A stretch of 64,000 nucleotides of DNA from Argopecten irradians (Eukaryota; Mollusca; Bivalvia; Pectinida; Pectinidae): positions 30,819,540 through 30,883,539 of the forward strand of contig NC_091134.1 of assembly GCF_041381155.1 (NCBI RefSeq). The letters run 5' to 3'. Below, in pieces: positions 1-13,800 of this stretch. The stretch's first letter is position 1. Every line of letters starts with the position of its first letter. Below the pieces are notes generated by a model. That model did no database searches and was not told where the DNA came from. It saw only the letters and a list, made by a program, of their open reading frames with translations. The translations under genes were made by a program, and so were the position numbers.

Positions 1-3000
1 GTGGAAAGAGGTGTGCTGCAGTAGATGAGTTGGTGAAGTTGTACAACATGTGTAATGGAAGTGGTGTATACAACAGACAATCAATGACAACCAGCACACA
101 TCCCCCAACACTACCAGCATAACACTAGCCAAGAAATCAATTCTCTCTAATAGCCTGCAGAGAAATTTAATAATGATTCCAATGAGTTTTTTCTACTTCG
201 AAATAAACCTGATTATCTGTTGTATTTGTAAGCAACTCAAATGTTCCAAGACCTGGACTAGAAGTGAACCAATTACTACAAAAAAATCTATATTTGAAAA
301 AAATATATAAATGAGCTTATTTCAAGTTATTTTTGTTGAATACAAATTCAAACATTGTGTATACAGATAAGATATGTTTGGAAAATTGACTTTTCCCCCC
401 CAACATTAATTAATGTAATCGATGTTCAGTAACATATTTCTCTTTTTATCACTTTCAGAATGGAAGACAAACAGTCTCTTGAGACAGTTCACTAATTATG
501 TGTGGAATGAAAATATTTTGTGTCTCTTTTATGTCTTAAAAATTCCTTTGAAAGAAAGTATTTACTGGCCTTGGTGTATTTTAAACCTCTAGCCTAAAGG
601 TCAAGTGTTATTGATTTCAAAAGAGAGAGGTCAGTTTGAAGTTCAGCTTGACAACCTGTACTAGCCCAGCAAGAGTGAAGGCCTAAAGCAAACCTATTAT
701 ACAACATATTACTGTGACAGGGTCAGTATAAGGCTTTGTGGGCCCTACCTTGTCTTCAATGTCCCTTAGCTAAATGGTTTATCCATGTATGATTCAAGGA
801 CACAAAACCCAAACAGTTTGTCTATTGTTATGACAATTTTACAAAATAATGACATGTTTATGACTAAGCCATTTCATTTTTTTCATTATGATACAGATAC
901 TTTGATACCATAAATTTAAATTTGACAAATATCTTTTTACCAGACATTTTCAAAGAAAGAGCAATGCTTTAAAGTATTCCTAAGTATACCTTTGGATAAA
1001 AAAAAACCACTCAAAAAATAGCCCCGGGATTATATTTTGATATAATCTGGCATAATTAAAACACAACATGTCAGTTTCATTGTCATATTTCAGATCACAT
1101 TTGCGGTAAAATTATTACTAATATTAAACTTGATTGATAGATCATGACTTGAAGGGATCATTCAAGGTAGACCACTTTTACCAGGCATTTATTTCATACA
1201 CTCTATAGGTGTCAATTCATTGCTAGATAGGTACAACAATAGCAGTTGCCAGTGGGGCATTTTATGTTGGGCAGATCTGCTTCAATTATCATCCATCTTG
1301 CACATGTATGTCATCTGTCACTTTCTTGACCATTGGCAAGTTTGTATCCACAGGGGTAAATCAACCAAAGATATATAAACAAACATAACTTAGAAATAGA
1401 CACATCTATAAATGGAAAATGATTAACAAATCTTTCTTATTAATGAAAGAGCATGGATTATAATGAAGGTGTTTGAAGATACTACTAGCCGAGTAACAAT
1501 GGCATGTGTATTGTATGTCGACATGTATTATACATTGTGTATAGTGTGTGTATTAGTTACAACCCAATAGATAGGGGGGAATTCCTGGAATTTTACTGCT
1601 GATATAACATGCTTTTTTATGTGACATGTCAGTCCATCATAGATGAGAAAAATATATCGTATTACACTGTAAACTATTCAATTTCATTATTTACACAAAA
1701 TTGATGGACATATTTTTATCTTGGATATAAAAAAAACACCATCACCCACACCCTTTAGGTGACTCAACTTTTTTTTTTGTCTGGTGCCTACATTATTATT
1801 CTATGTCATGCATTCTAATGAATTCACATTAAATTTTCATAATGGTAGTACCGTTTTATGGTTTAGGACTAATATAGACACTAACAAAGCTCACGGCTGA
1901 GACGAGTCTACCTTGTGCTACTATATAACAGGGTGACCTCATCTGGCTCAGATCAATAACACAAGGCTAGGTACACTCATTAAGTTTTGTTTAACTAAGT
2001 AATCAATAGATTCCTAGTCAATCACTGAAACTCTTTGTTCGTTTAGGCCAGGCAGATGGCTGATAGGTCCATCTTTGACCCCAGTTTTGTGTGGACAGTA
2101 TAAATTTACCCGACTTTTGTTAAAATATTCCTGCACTCCCAAGGCTTGATATTGATTATCTAATAACTAATAAATTGTCTCATTTAGCCAATGAATGGTC
2201 AGTCCGACCCCTTTCTCTCAACAGATGGCCATCATTGTAGGGGAGTTACAGGTCAAGCAGATAGGGACAATTAACTGTGCTTTACCACTTAGGGGTAACT
2301 CACTGGGAACTGATAATTAGTAGGAAGGCAACAGATAGTTCAGCACATATGTTATCCGTGTCAATGTCATCAAATTGTACAAGGACTCCAATCATTCCAT
2401 CACAATTTAGGTTCTTTGGATACAAATAAACTGATATTATCTAAATTTTCTAAGACTTGACATGGTTTCGAAAGTAAACCAAAATATTCAAATTTAATTG
2501 GACACAATTAATTCTTATAGTAAATGTGCCCTTAAGTAAGTGGTTATCAAAAACAGGAACTGCCATGAATTATATGTTAAATTATAAGAATCATTTTGAA
2601 AAGTAATGCAACATCTGACCAATTCAATGGTAGAATTGGCCCCTCATAGCATCACAGAGTATTAACGTATTTAATACATTCACTATATAAAGAAAAAACA
2701 TATTATATATATACATAAGCTATAAGTACTGTCTGACCTTGTCATGGTATATATTTCATTGATTTTTTTCATCAAATATTGATAATGTCTGAGTCAGATT
2801 CTTAGAGTAAAATATACCACAACTTAATTGGCTTTACCATGAAATGGGATTTATAATATGTATAATATAAAAGAAAAAGACTCTTAGATATCAAAGGGCA
2901 CTATGAAAAACTCATAATGACACTGATATGTAAAACTAAAATGTCACTGTGGTTCAAGAAAGCGATGTCTTGTAAATAGACTTGATTATTATTGTTAAGA

Positions 3001-3540
3001 AAAACAAAGTGTAACTTTTACTTTAACTGTGGTTTATATCAATACTGAGAATTATCATGACTGAAGATAAATATACACAGAATGTTTCTCAGCGATTGTC
3101 AGATGAAAACTATCCAACCAAGAAATAGTTTGAATGACTCTATGGGTGTGAGACTTCTATCAGGAATGTGAATGGGGTCAGGTAGTATGAATGTATGCCT
3201 ACACGCCTGGTTGTTTGAAAGCCCTCTGTTGACCTACTTTGTGTAGGCGAAAGTAGAAAAACAAGCATGAGCTTGGCTAAATCTTTTTAAAATGACTACT
3301 ATCATATGACTATACAGCTAAATGCATACATGGATAACAGTGGGTATTTAAATTTTAATTGCAAGTATTAAAATTCCATTTCAGATAACGAAATAATGGC
3401 ATGCTGTCACTTTTTTTTGGTTGGGATTATTCATTGTAGAATTTTTTTAGAAAATAAAGCAAACATGTAAAGATGTCTCCTTATAAATATGATTTTAAAT
3501 TACTCCAGGTTTCTTGGTGGAAGAATAAAATCAGACTTAC
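1..3540 (-). other. Presumed intron 2 of SINHCAF; no exon found
   Basis: This AT-rich stretch lies downstream (minus strand) of the SINHCAF exon that ends at 3541 with a good GTAAGT donor. I looked for the next expected peptide (starting near VDARAGPS in vertebrates) on the minus strand and did not find it, so the remaining exons are probably left of the window. No transposon ends or long tandem repeats were recognised here. Confidence 0.5.
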
Positions 3541-3768
3541 ATGATGCCAGTGACGACTAGTCCCTGCTGGTAGCTTTTTCCATCGTTTGACCAACAAAAC
3601 ACAAGCGTTGCAAATTTCACCAGCTCTTTTTTCATTTATCCTGAAGCACTTTTCAAATTCACATTCATACCTCTTACTGTCAGTGAATCGTGAGCTAGAG
3701 GACTTTGCCCTACATATACAACATCCATTGATGCTCCTGTAGATTTTGGGTTTGTGAAAACTGAACAT
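3541..3768 (-). CDS. SINHCAF: SINHCAF (FAM60A), SIN3-HDAC complex-associated factor, first coding exon (partial gene)
   Basis: The exon encodes 76 residues starting MFSFHKPKIYRSINGCCICR, followed by SSSSRFTDSKRYE and CNACVLLVKRWKKLPAG. This is the near-invariant N-terminus of SINHCAF, a subunit of the SIN3-HDAC corepressor acting in the nucleus. The paired CxxC motifs (CCIC and CNAC) form the atypical zinc-binding region known for the family. The exon ends on a complete codon (HWHH) before a GTAAGT donor at 3540-3535. An acceptor (TTTCTATTTCAG) lies upstream, so the exon runs 3788-3541 with a 20-base 5' UTR part. The start at 3768 matches the family's N-terminus. The remaining ~140 residues are not in the window. 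The gene is divergent from PPP6R. Confidence 0.95.
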
Positions 3769-4869
3769 TTTGCATCAATTGCAAAATTCTGAAATAGAAA
3801 GGCAAACAAGTGAGTTTCATTGATGATCATAAAATAAACAAATGTCCTAAACTATGCATAAATTACATACTGTATAATGCATTATGCCTTTAATATAGAT
3901 CTATATATAGTTGTAATTTAAGGGCGTAATTTATTCTGAAGCGACTTGGGTTAGTGGACAGATGAGTGCAGAAACAAAATGCAATCAATGAATCATACTT
4001 ACATACAGACCTACTGGGCACGACTACACATATGCAACAGACTGTGTGTACAATTATGACAAGTGTCAATATGCAGATGTTGCTGCTAACAGCCTGTTAC
4101 ATGTAACTCAATTTAGTCCTACTGTGAAAGTTCCAACAAATACAATCTAAATCATCCGTTGCAAATATTGCCATAAACTAAGGATCTATGCACGAGGTAA
4201 AAACCCATATATCTTCAATGACCTCGGATAAAAATAACTCTCAGCAGACGCCGGGACAAAATAGTGATGAAAATAGGCCTTCTGTATTTATGCAGTGAAA
4301 TATAAACCATTGATTTTTGTTTCGTTCCCAATCATTGGTGAAAACACGTACATGTGCACGCTTGACACTCCGTATCCACCGAGAAAAATCGATGAAATGA
4401 GGGGACTTTCACTGTAACTATGTCACTGACCGACGGGTTACGGCTCACAGCGTTTTCCTATTTTGGAACAAAGGAATTTCTTTGTAGGCCAAGCGCAGAC
4501 TCAGTCCCGATTCGTGCACATACATGTGTCTGGCAACCCAATGGATTTGCCGCTAATGTACAATATGTTACGTCGAATTAAAAACGTTAAGATTAATGAT
4601 ACTTGTTTAAAATTATTGTATTATAGTAAATAAACTGTTATCTTGCAGATACGTAGACTGTCAATAACTAAAAACCCATTTTACGGCCAGTGTCCCTGAG
4701 GATCTGTTGCAAACCTCTTCTTCGCACTGAACACTCCCATTCTCAACGTCGCTAGGTCAAACGAAATCAAAGTCGAATTTTTATAAAACCGGGAAATAAC
4801 AACTCACGAACTTGATTGGAAAAGTTAGATATACTCTTTAGAAATATACTAGCCATAAAATATTCTTAC

Positions 4870-4950
4870 CGATTTTGTCCTTTTCGTTGTTTCCAGAGAA
4901 AATATTCAACCGCACGTAATGATATCCTCAGTTGAACTGATATCAGATGA
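4870..4950 (-). other. Putative non-coding 5' exon of SINHCAF
   Basis: On the minus strand a good donor (G|GTAAGAAT) sits at 4869-4868 and would join to the acceptor at 3790-3789, giving an intron of about 1.08 kb. The upstream limit is a guess, because no transcription start is visible in the sequence. It lies within 200-300 bp of the likely PPP6R start, which fits a shared divergent promoter. Confidence 0.45.
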
Positions 4951-5195
4951 TCAATGAACACGCATGTGCGTGGCCTTTTGTTATGCAAATTGTGAACTCT
5001 ATATGAAATCCTTCAAAATGTGTCAGTTATATAAATTAACCTAAGGGAAATCTATTCTACTCATAATATAGATGAAAACTGTGTAAATACAGTAAAAATT
5101 CTTAAAAAATTGAAAAATTAAACTAAATCTCGCGAGACCTAGATTGGCAAGTTATTATGGGATAGGAGAAAGATCGTTGATCCGCCATATTGAAT
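4950..5195. promoter_or_regulatory. Putative divergent promoter between SINHCAF and PPP6R
   Basis: Between the two divergent 5' exons lies the palindrome TCTCGCGAGA (5128-5137). This is a known core-promoter element of housekeeping genes, bound in mammals by BANP. An inverted CCAAT box (ATTGGC, 5143-5148) follows, then CCGCCATATTG (5182-5192), a YY1-type motif. No TATA box is placed convincingly. Assignment to both genes is inferred from spacing. Confidence 0.6.
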
Positions 5196-5418
5196 GAAAC
5201 TGCAGAGGAATTCCCGCCTGAGATGTTGATATTCTCGTAGATTTGTCAATTTTTGTTGTGCATCGTTGCCTTTAATTCCTCATTGATAACAATATGACAT
5301 TCAGTTTGGTGGTGAAACATTCATGAATCAAAAGTTTTAGTGACACTTGCTTTCAGATTGTCAAATGTGACGGAAGACGAGAGCTTTTAGCAATTTTTCG
5401 TTTCTTGTTTTCACATAG
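5150..5418 (+). other. Putative non-coding 5' exon of PPP6R
   Basis: A splice donor AG|GTGAGC at 5419 follows the TCTCGCGAGA/YY1 promoter motifs and could join the acceptor at 7800, giving a 2.38-kb first intron. The left limit is approximate. No in-frame ATG extension of the PPP6R protein is implied, because the family N-terminus MFWKFN starts in the next exon. Confidence 0.5.
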
Positions 5419-7800
5419 GTGAGCTTTCGTGCGATCACTTGCACCCATCTAATTGATACATATGACTGCACTGCAGTGCTGTTTTTTAACATAGAGTTGT
5501 TTTCAAGATGATCTTTCTGTTATCGTGTCTATGCGATTGTCATTGTTTATGCTGAAAATATGAAAACAACCAACAACGTCCGTGTTGTTTTCGTACAAAT
5601 GACAAGTACATGACGTTTTGGAATGTAAATTATTTAATTAAAATAGCTATTTCATGATGTTTATCATACCTATGATCAATCATAATTGTATGTTTGTTTA
5701 AATTGAAAGATATATATGCAAGCTATTATTCAGTGAAATGATCCAGCCCCAGAGTATAAAGGTCAAAGTGATGCACATTCGTCAAACTCAAAGACATTCG
5801 AATTTTGTCAAGTTCATCTATTGTTGTGTTTATAATTTCTACTGCAAAATTACAAGGCCCCGCATCAGTGCTAAAATATATTACAAACTTGTTAAATTCA
5901 AATCTATTGGAAGAATAGCTGTAAAAAATTGTAACACAAGTAAAAATTTATCAAATATGATAATCTGATTAGCAATCATCTGTTAATACAAGAAACTTTA
6001 TTTACCGTCGCATATAAGAATTGTGAGTAATGCTATAAGACCATTTCATTGTTTTATTATAAATTTATAAGTATACCGGTACTATGCCTGAAGGTACTGT
6101 GAACTGGGTCACATTCGGCTGACCCCAAGCCTTTTGATCACAAATATTTTGTAAATGGTTCACAGAAATAAGAATGGCTGTTTGTGACATTGGGTCAGAG
6201 AATAATAACCCATGCATATAATTCAAGAACTTTCAACTTTTCATCGTCTATGTATGCAGTAGTTCTGTTGCATGTGGTGAAGCCATCACATAATTGTGTA
6301 CTCCAACAATGAAAGAGGTATAGCACGACAAGATTCTTTTGATCATTACGTTGTGTCTAACCTCTAACCTTTGAGGGAGGATTCGCACGAAATTAATTTA
6401 AAATTTCAAGTTGTGTTTACACTAACTTTTCACATCCTGAAAGAATTATCTCATATCATGTTAAATCCAAAACACAAAACCTCACTATTGCATATATACT
6501 GAATTTAGACATTTCTTTACCCCCACCATTATTTGTAAGTCTACCCAGATGCCATAATTACGCGGTAGTTACAAATTACGGAATGGTGACGGAAATTAAA
6601 ATGACCATTATATTTATCTACAAAATATCTTCAGTATTTCGACTAACATGTATACGTTTATCAAAATATTCCCAGAATTCATCAAACTGATAAAAATACT
6701 AGTTTTCAATACTTTTTATGCATATAAACAACTTTTGTTGATATTAGCTTTCCACTTCATACACCATCCTATAATTGGATAAACTGGAAGTGACAAAAAT
6801 TTGATAACCTAGATTATACAGAGCTGGATATGATTGCTATTGGTTGCCTATAAAATGTGTGATTATTCCAAGGATTTATATTATGTCATACCACTTATTA
6901 TAGTAGAATGTGTTCATGGATAACTACTGATTCACACTATGCATGTTTTATGACATTCTGGTAAGTCATTATTAAGAGTGAAAGTTCTGCCCTAGTCTGA
7001 CAGCGGAACTTGCAGACTCGTATAGGGGTCCGATATTATATGTTGGTATTGCCTATCAGAAGTTTCTCAATATCGGCATCTAATATTATTGAATTAATAA
7101 TTGTGTAGTGCATGCAGGCCATTATTGTATCCCCTGTGGAATCTTTCTCCCTCACCCCTTCTGTTGAAGGTAGAGTTGCCTTTTAACCTACTATCATGTG
7201 ACAACCGTTTTAAGGATAGGAGAATATTATGTAACTATACATCAATTGTTTTTGAAAACAGTGGATATTGTATGCAAATAGTTGCCACCTGTCCTTTTTG
7301 GTTATTCTAGGATCTTGATCATTACAAAGTATTAGTTGTGAGGAGTATTCTTGCACTGGACAGATTTTGTCAGTGGCAGTCCGATTAGGTACTGGTTATC
7401 ATAAGGTCATCTAAATCTGACCCCCAAATGCGATGCCTTCAGATGTTCAGGCCACAGATGTAACAATCAGATAGAAAATTGATGAACTTGCAATTGGAGT
7501 GTTTAAGAAATTTTTCACACTTTTAACTCTTTTCACTAAACATACTGCATCATCCAAGTTTCAGTCCTTACAATTCATGTCAATATCTTAAGCTTATTTT
7601 TGAGCTATAATTAGCATCAAATTATCCTGCAGATATTGAAAATATTAGATTATCTCTGGAAGTCATTATTATTTGAATTTAATACATATAATCATATGTA
7701 TGATTAAAGATTAAATGTTCTTTTGAATGTTGATATTAAATAAGTTTATAATTTCATTTGTAACCATATTGTCATATTATCAACATAATTCTTTTTTCAG
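5419..7800 (+). other. PPP6R intron 1, nothing recognised
   Basis: AT-rich, with short open frames only (the longest about 76 codons) and no conserved peptide. No clear inverted-repeat transposon or tandem array was seen. Confidence 0.5.
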
Positions 7801-7808
7801 CTGCCAAA

Positions 7809-10800
7809 ATGTTTTGGAAGTTCAATTTATTAACATCGTCTCACATCGACACCTTACTGGAAAAAGAGGTAATCAAGCAACAGATATATTAAAGCTTTTA
7901 ATTCTGATAACTTAAGGTTATACTTAGATAATCCTGGCTTCATGTCAGAAGAGTGTCAGTTTGGCAAGTACTCTAGAAGGCTTCTCATGCAGTTATTGAC
8001 CATTTCCTGGCTAATGGGTATTGAATTAATTATGGAGGTTTTGGCTAAAAAGTTAAAAGGATAAGATTCCTAATAATAAATATTAATAGACACCATAGAA
8101 GATGTGTTCATATACATTAAAAAATGGGGATTCAATTAATTGAATGTTTAAACTGTAGATTGAAATTTTTAATGTAAGTGTAATTAAAATGTTTACTAAG
8201 ATAATGTGCAGATTACAGTCAATATTTATTAGATCTGAGCACCTTTGTCATCCAAGCACACACTTTTCATAAAGACTTTTGTGTCCAAAATCTGAATGAT
8301 CTTATCAGAGGAAATCTGTATGATGACATTATGAACTATGGTAAGAATTTGTTAAGTACACAGATAAATGAAATATGGTATGATACTGGGTTTCCTTCAG
8401 GATGTGATAGATTGAAAATACTTTGTGTTTGACATTTTAGGATGTGACCCTGCATGAGCTGATGGATGAAGATGACATCCTTCAAGAATGTAAAGCCCAG
8501 AATAGAAAGCTCATTGACTTGTAAGTGGTTCCGTTGTACTGTTTAGGGATAATTTCAGGTTAATCAATCTATGACTGGAGTGTTTCTGCAGTTAACTATA
8601 CAATTCCCATTGAAAAATAGTTCAGTTTTTATCAGACTTCGCAAAGTGTGCAGTCTTTAGTAATCAATTCACAGATTTCCAAAATGAGGTAAAACCAATG
8701 GGAAAGACCCAAATTTATTTTTAGTTTTAACACTAGTGAGATTATTTATAAAAAACTTATTTCTTTCAGCATCATCCGTCCGGAGCACATGGAGGAAATG
8801 GTTAATATGATAACAGTAGAACCTTCAGAAGATGTAGAAGAAAAGGTCAAGTACAAGTAAGTTTTGTTTGAAATGATAAAGTTCTGTTTTAATATTGAAG
8901 TTGTGTTGAGATGTGTATACCAAATTGTGTTGTTGTTTGTTTAGAGTTCAGAGACTAGTTTTCATGATCAATGAATTAACACAGCCAAATAATTACTAAA
9001 TTAAAAAATAATTGTTTGTTTTGTTAACTCAATATCAGCTTAAATGTCAATATGTTCTTCATCATGCAGGTACCCAAACACGTCCTGTGAGCTTCTGACG
9101 TCAGATGTGTCTCAGATCAATGATGCCCTGGCAGGGAGTGAGGCCCTCATACACAAATTGTATGCATTTCTTGAGACAAACGAGACACTCAACCCTCTTT
9201 TAGCCAGCTTTTTCAGCAAGGTCATGGGCCTTCTAATCACAAGAAAGAGTGAAATGGTGAGGTTGTATTTGGTTACTTATGTAACTTTGTTATTGTTTTC
9301 ACAATATACAGTCCATAGGTTTCTTGAAAAGTACGCAAGACAGAAGATTATGAAAACTTCTCATATGAGGATTTTTTCTTTCATTCAAAAGTTTGCAAGA
9401 ATAAAACTAAAAAGTTTTATTTCTTAATCTTGGTGACATGAACAGATTTATTTATATTGTGTGATGGAATATAATATATTTTCAATCTGTTTTCCTTTTG
9501 CAGATATTTGAGTTTTTAAAGTCGAGAGATGATTTTATCGGAACACTTTTAAAACACATAGGAACCTCAGCAATAATGGACTTGCTTCTCCGCTTACTGA
9601 CTTGTGTTGAATCACCAGAAATTAGGAGAGCTGTGATAGAGGTAAGGACAGTTTGGGCTGCTGATTGAGGTAAGGGTTGGATTATCTGATCAAAATCAAG
9701 GCATTATATTTTACATAATACATATGAAGGTCTTCCTGAAGGGAATTTATACGACAAGTCCACAAATTGTGAATTTCACGTCTTGTGAGTGGTACGGTAG
9801 ATATTAAGAATGATATTTATGTTTGTTTGGACAAAAAAAATATGTTAATGCATTTATACGCATAAAAAATAGAAAACCTACGAGAAAGTATAGAAAAGTG
9901 TGCTTGAGTGATTTTCGGAGGCACTGCTCCACTAGGACATATAGGCACCATTTGGTAACCGGTCGAATGGTATAGTTGGCGTGGTGCGTTTATTTGTTTT
10001 AATGAGAAAATACAGCTTGGGATTGAATTCATGGTCAAAAGGTCACTGACTAAAAATACAGTCAAACCTGTCTATAACGACCACTGAAGGGGAGAGAGAA
10101 AAACGGTCACTATAGACAAGTTGCCTTTATAGACAGGTTGGGCTTTCGTGCCAACCAACGAGCCAGTAAATAAAACAGAATTATATTGATACAAAACAGA
10201 CCTGCAACTGGATGTTTATATATTTATTGTCATGCATTATTTAAGAAATAATTGTGTCAATATATTTCAGTGATTTGTGTTCGTTTTATTTTAATGCAAT
10301 CGGAAATTTCGATCATAACCAAAATAAACTCGTTTTGATACATAGTAGATTTTTTCAGCTATGAACATAATCATTACCTAGTTACTGACTTCACATGGCC
10401 TGGAATTATCTGTGAACGATTATTTTCAGACAATGTATGCGTGTAATATTTTTTACAACACATTCTCGCTGGCAAGTTGTATGTAATGTTGCCGTGTAAC
10501 CAGTTTTGACGTATTAATCTCGGAACATGAAAGATCGATTTGGAGGCGTTTTCTCACAATATACAGCTTCAAAACTATCAAAATCACAATATAGGTACAC
10601 ATTTTAACTTTCAGTAACATTTCTACCAGGTAATGGGACCGTATTTTATTTATAAACACATCGAGAATACCCGGGTTACATCGGGCGATAATCCGACTGA
10701 CTCTAATAGTAAAGAAGTCGAACGTAAATGTATAGGCCTAATTTGAAATAGCTTAAGTACAGGCAATTCTTTAGTTATAAAACAATGCTATATATCGACA

Positions 10801-13800
10801 ATGAATAAAGGAACACATTGAATAAACCGGCATGTTTTATTTTGCCTACCGTATCATCAGAGTTGTGGCTTCAGAATCGCGCTTTACGAGTGATCTTTTC
10901 GTGCACATGGCGTTCGCGACCAATCATAATTTCAGTCTTTGATAGGCATAAACGGTCGTTAAAACTTCTATCCTTAAGTTGGCAACCATATTTATACCTC
11001 AAATTTTACGACCGCTAGGTTATAAACCAAACAGTACTGTATAAACAATGCATAGCTTGGGCTTCAGTAATGGCTGCCATTTGCTTACAAAGGGAGTTAA
11101 TTACCGGAAGCAGGTCAAAGGGACGCAACTACACACACACACTGTACTCGGTACTCGAAAAAGTCGATCTCAGCGACCGGTCGTTATACAACTTTGACGG
11201 GGCTAAAACGACCGGTCGTTAGCCACATTAGACAGGTGGTCGTTATGCACAGTGTAATTATATAGTAAAAACGCATGGGGAGTCTAAAAACCGGTCGCTA
11301 TAGACAGGCAGTCATTATATACAGGCGGTCGTTAGAACAGGTTTGACTGTAGATTGTTTAAAAATATTTCATTTCCAGATGATAAACTTGAGAAAACATC
11401 AACAGATTTTGATCAAATTTCACACAATCATAGCATTTGAGAAAATACAACTTGGGAGTGAATACAGAGGTCACTGTTACTAAAAATAGATTTTTCACAA
11501 ATTTTAATTTCCAGCCGATAACTTTGAGAACACATGAACAGAATTTGTTCAAATTTCATACAATGATAGCATAGCTAAGTAATGATAATTTGCCATTAAA
11601 TCAGAAAACGTAATTGACAGCAGGGGACGTGTGTTGCTTGCAACGTTTACTGTAAGGTTATTATAATGTCTATGGTGTTTCTTTAATGCAGGCATACATT
11701 GATTTCTGTTTTAGTGGTTAAATGAGAACCAGATAGTAGAAAAATTAGTGGGATGCTTTAAGACATCAACTGATGAAGATGTAAGTATATATAAAGATAG
11801 TTTGTAAATTGGAAATAAAATTGAGCACCACATTACAAAATAAAAAAAGTCACGTTTAAGAATTTGCATATGAAGATGTAACTATGACAAAAACTGATTA
11901 AATTGAAAAAAGGGCTTCATAAAGGAAAGGTAAATTTTTCATTCTGAATATTTTGCTTCAGTAATATTTTATGAAAAATTGTGAAATATTGTATACTGCA
12001 TTATTAATTGTAAAAAAGCTATGTGATGATATGTATTATGTGTGTTTTCAGGTTCACTGCAATGCAGCCCAGTCGTTATGTGATATTGTACGGCTAGGAA
12101 GAGAACAGCTTTCACAACTACAGGACAAACCGGAGCCTGACCCTCTGCTCAACACAGTTGAAATGTAATTTATTATTATTATTTCACTTGTCAAGTTTTT
12201 GGCAGTCCATCATTACAATATAGCTATGCATTCGTTTTGGATAAGTTGTGTATTTGTGATATTGTGTTTTTGTTACAGGGAGGAAACCGTGTCTGATCTG
12301 CTCAGTAACATGTTGGACACAGAACGTAACGAGTCTGTTATAGTCAATGGTTTATCTGTGATACAAACCCTTTTAGAATTTAGGAAACAAGGGTAAGTTG
12401 ATACCACTCCAAGTCTTGTAACCCCCATTTTGTTAGGTATTTTAACAGTTTTAACACACTTCATCTTTTAACGATACTAGACGATAGTAGACATATCTCA
12501 TTAGATAATGTATGGTTACATAACGTTGATATTTAGCATATTGCACGAATGTTGAGTTCACAGGGTGGTGTCCTTCAAGACCCTCAATCTTCTCTTAGTA
12601 ATAATGCTAAATTTTAAATCAACACCATATTTACTTTAAAAAAGATTCAGCCAATATGGTTTTATAGTGCCTTGGTGGAATCTATGCCCACAATATTGAC
12701 CTCAACAAAAGTCCATAAATTGATAAATATCACTGTTTTAGATTGCAATTTGACACATCTAGAATTGACGTTGGTGATATTACATTGATATATTCTTTAT
12801 TTTCAGTCCTGAAGGATCAACAGAGCACATTTCAACACTAGACACAGAACGGTTAGCCCAAGGTGTTAGTAATGTTTTATTAGCAATTACACCTAGACTA
12901 AGGGATTTCCATAATTTACTCACAGATCCACCCAAAGTAAGTATATCTATATTGATTTCTGAATCCAATAAATGTTGATTCATGCGTCATTGGTATTATA
13001 GGATAATTCATATCTTACTCAACAATGGATACAAATGTGTGATTATCAGGAATATTCTTCCTTTAGATGTGTATGATGATTTCTATGTTTCCATTAATAA
13101 TAGTCCACTGTTGCTTTATCTTTGTAGCAAAAATTTTGTACAATGCCAACATCAATAGGAACTCTTGAACCACCGCTGGGAAACACCAGACTTCAGATAG
13201 CTCGTCTTGTATCAGCACTGGCGCTAACCAACTCACATTCTGTTATAGTAGAACTAGCCAATTTAGGGACCATGGGTGTTTTAATAGTAAGTATTTTATA
13301 GCAATGACAAGTTAATTATAGAACTAGTTAATTTCAGAATTCATAAACTTTTAGCAGAATTGAGTTTCTGCAAATTTTGATGGTTTGGCAGTAAACAGTA
13401 TACAGGTCATGCAAAACAAAAAAATTAAAACCCATAACATTGGAACCTTTTTTGGGAATGAAGCAATCTCATTTAAAAGGTGTTTATTTTTTTCTTGTTT
13501 TTTTTTTCCAGGATTTATACTTTAAATACTGTTGGAACAATTTCCTTCATACACATGTTTCTCAATGCATCAACACTGTGTTATATAATTCTCCTATTGA
13601 AACTGAAGGAAAGAAGGAGCATCTACTTTTAGTACAGGTTAGTTCTTATTGTTGTTTCCCTTCATTTATGTTCTGTTAAGTTTAAGTCTTATATTTAATT
13701 ACACATGATGAGTAATCAAATTTCCTGAGAAAACTTCAGGTATAAAAACGCATAAAATTACTAAATATAAATTGTCAAACTTGAAATTTGATGTCACAAA

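Noticed and set aside
9817..10065. 82-codon minus-strand frame in a PPP6R intron
   Set aside because: It overlaps the tandem repeat and the transposon left end and shows no conserved motif.
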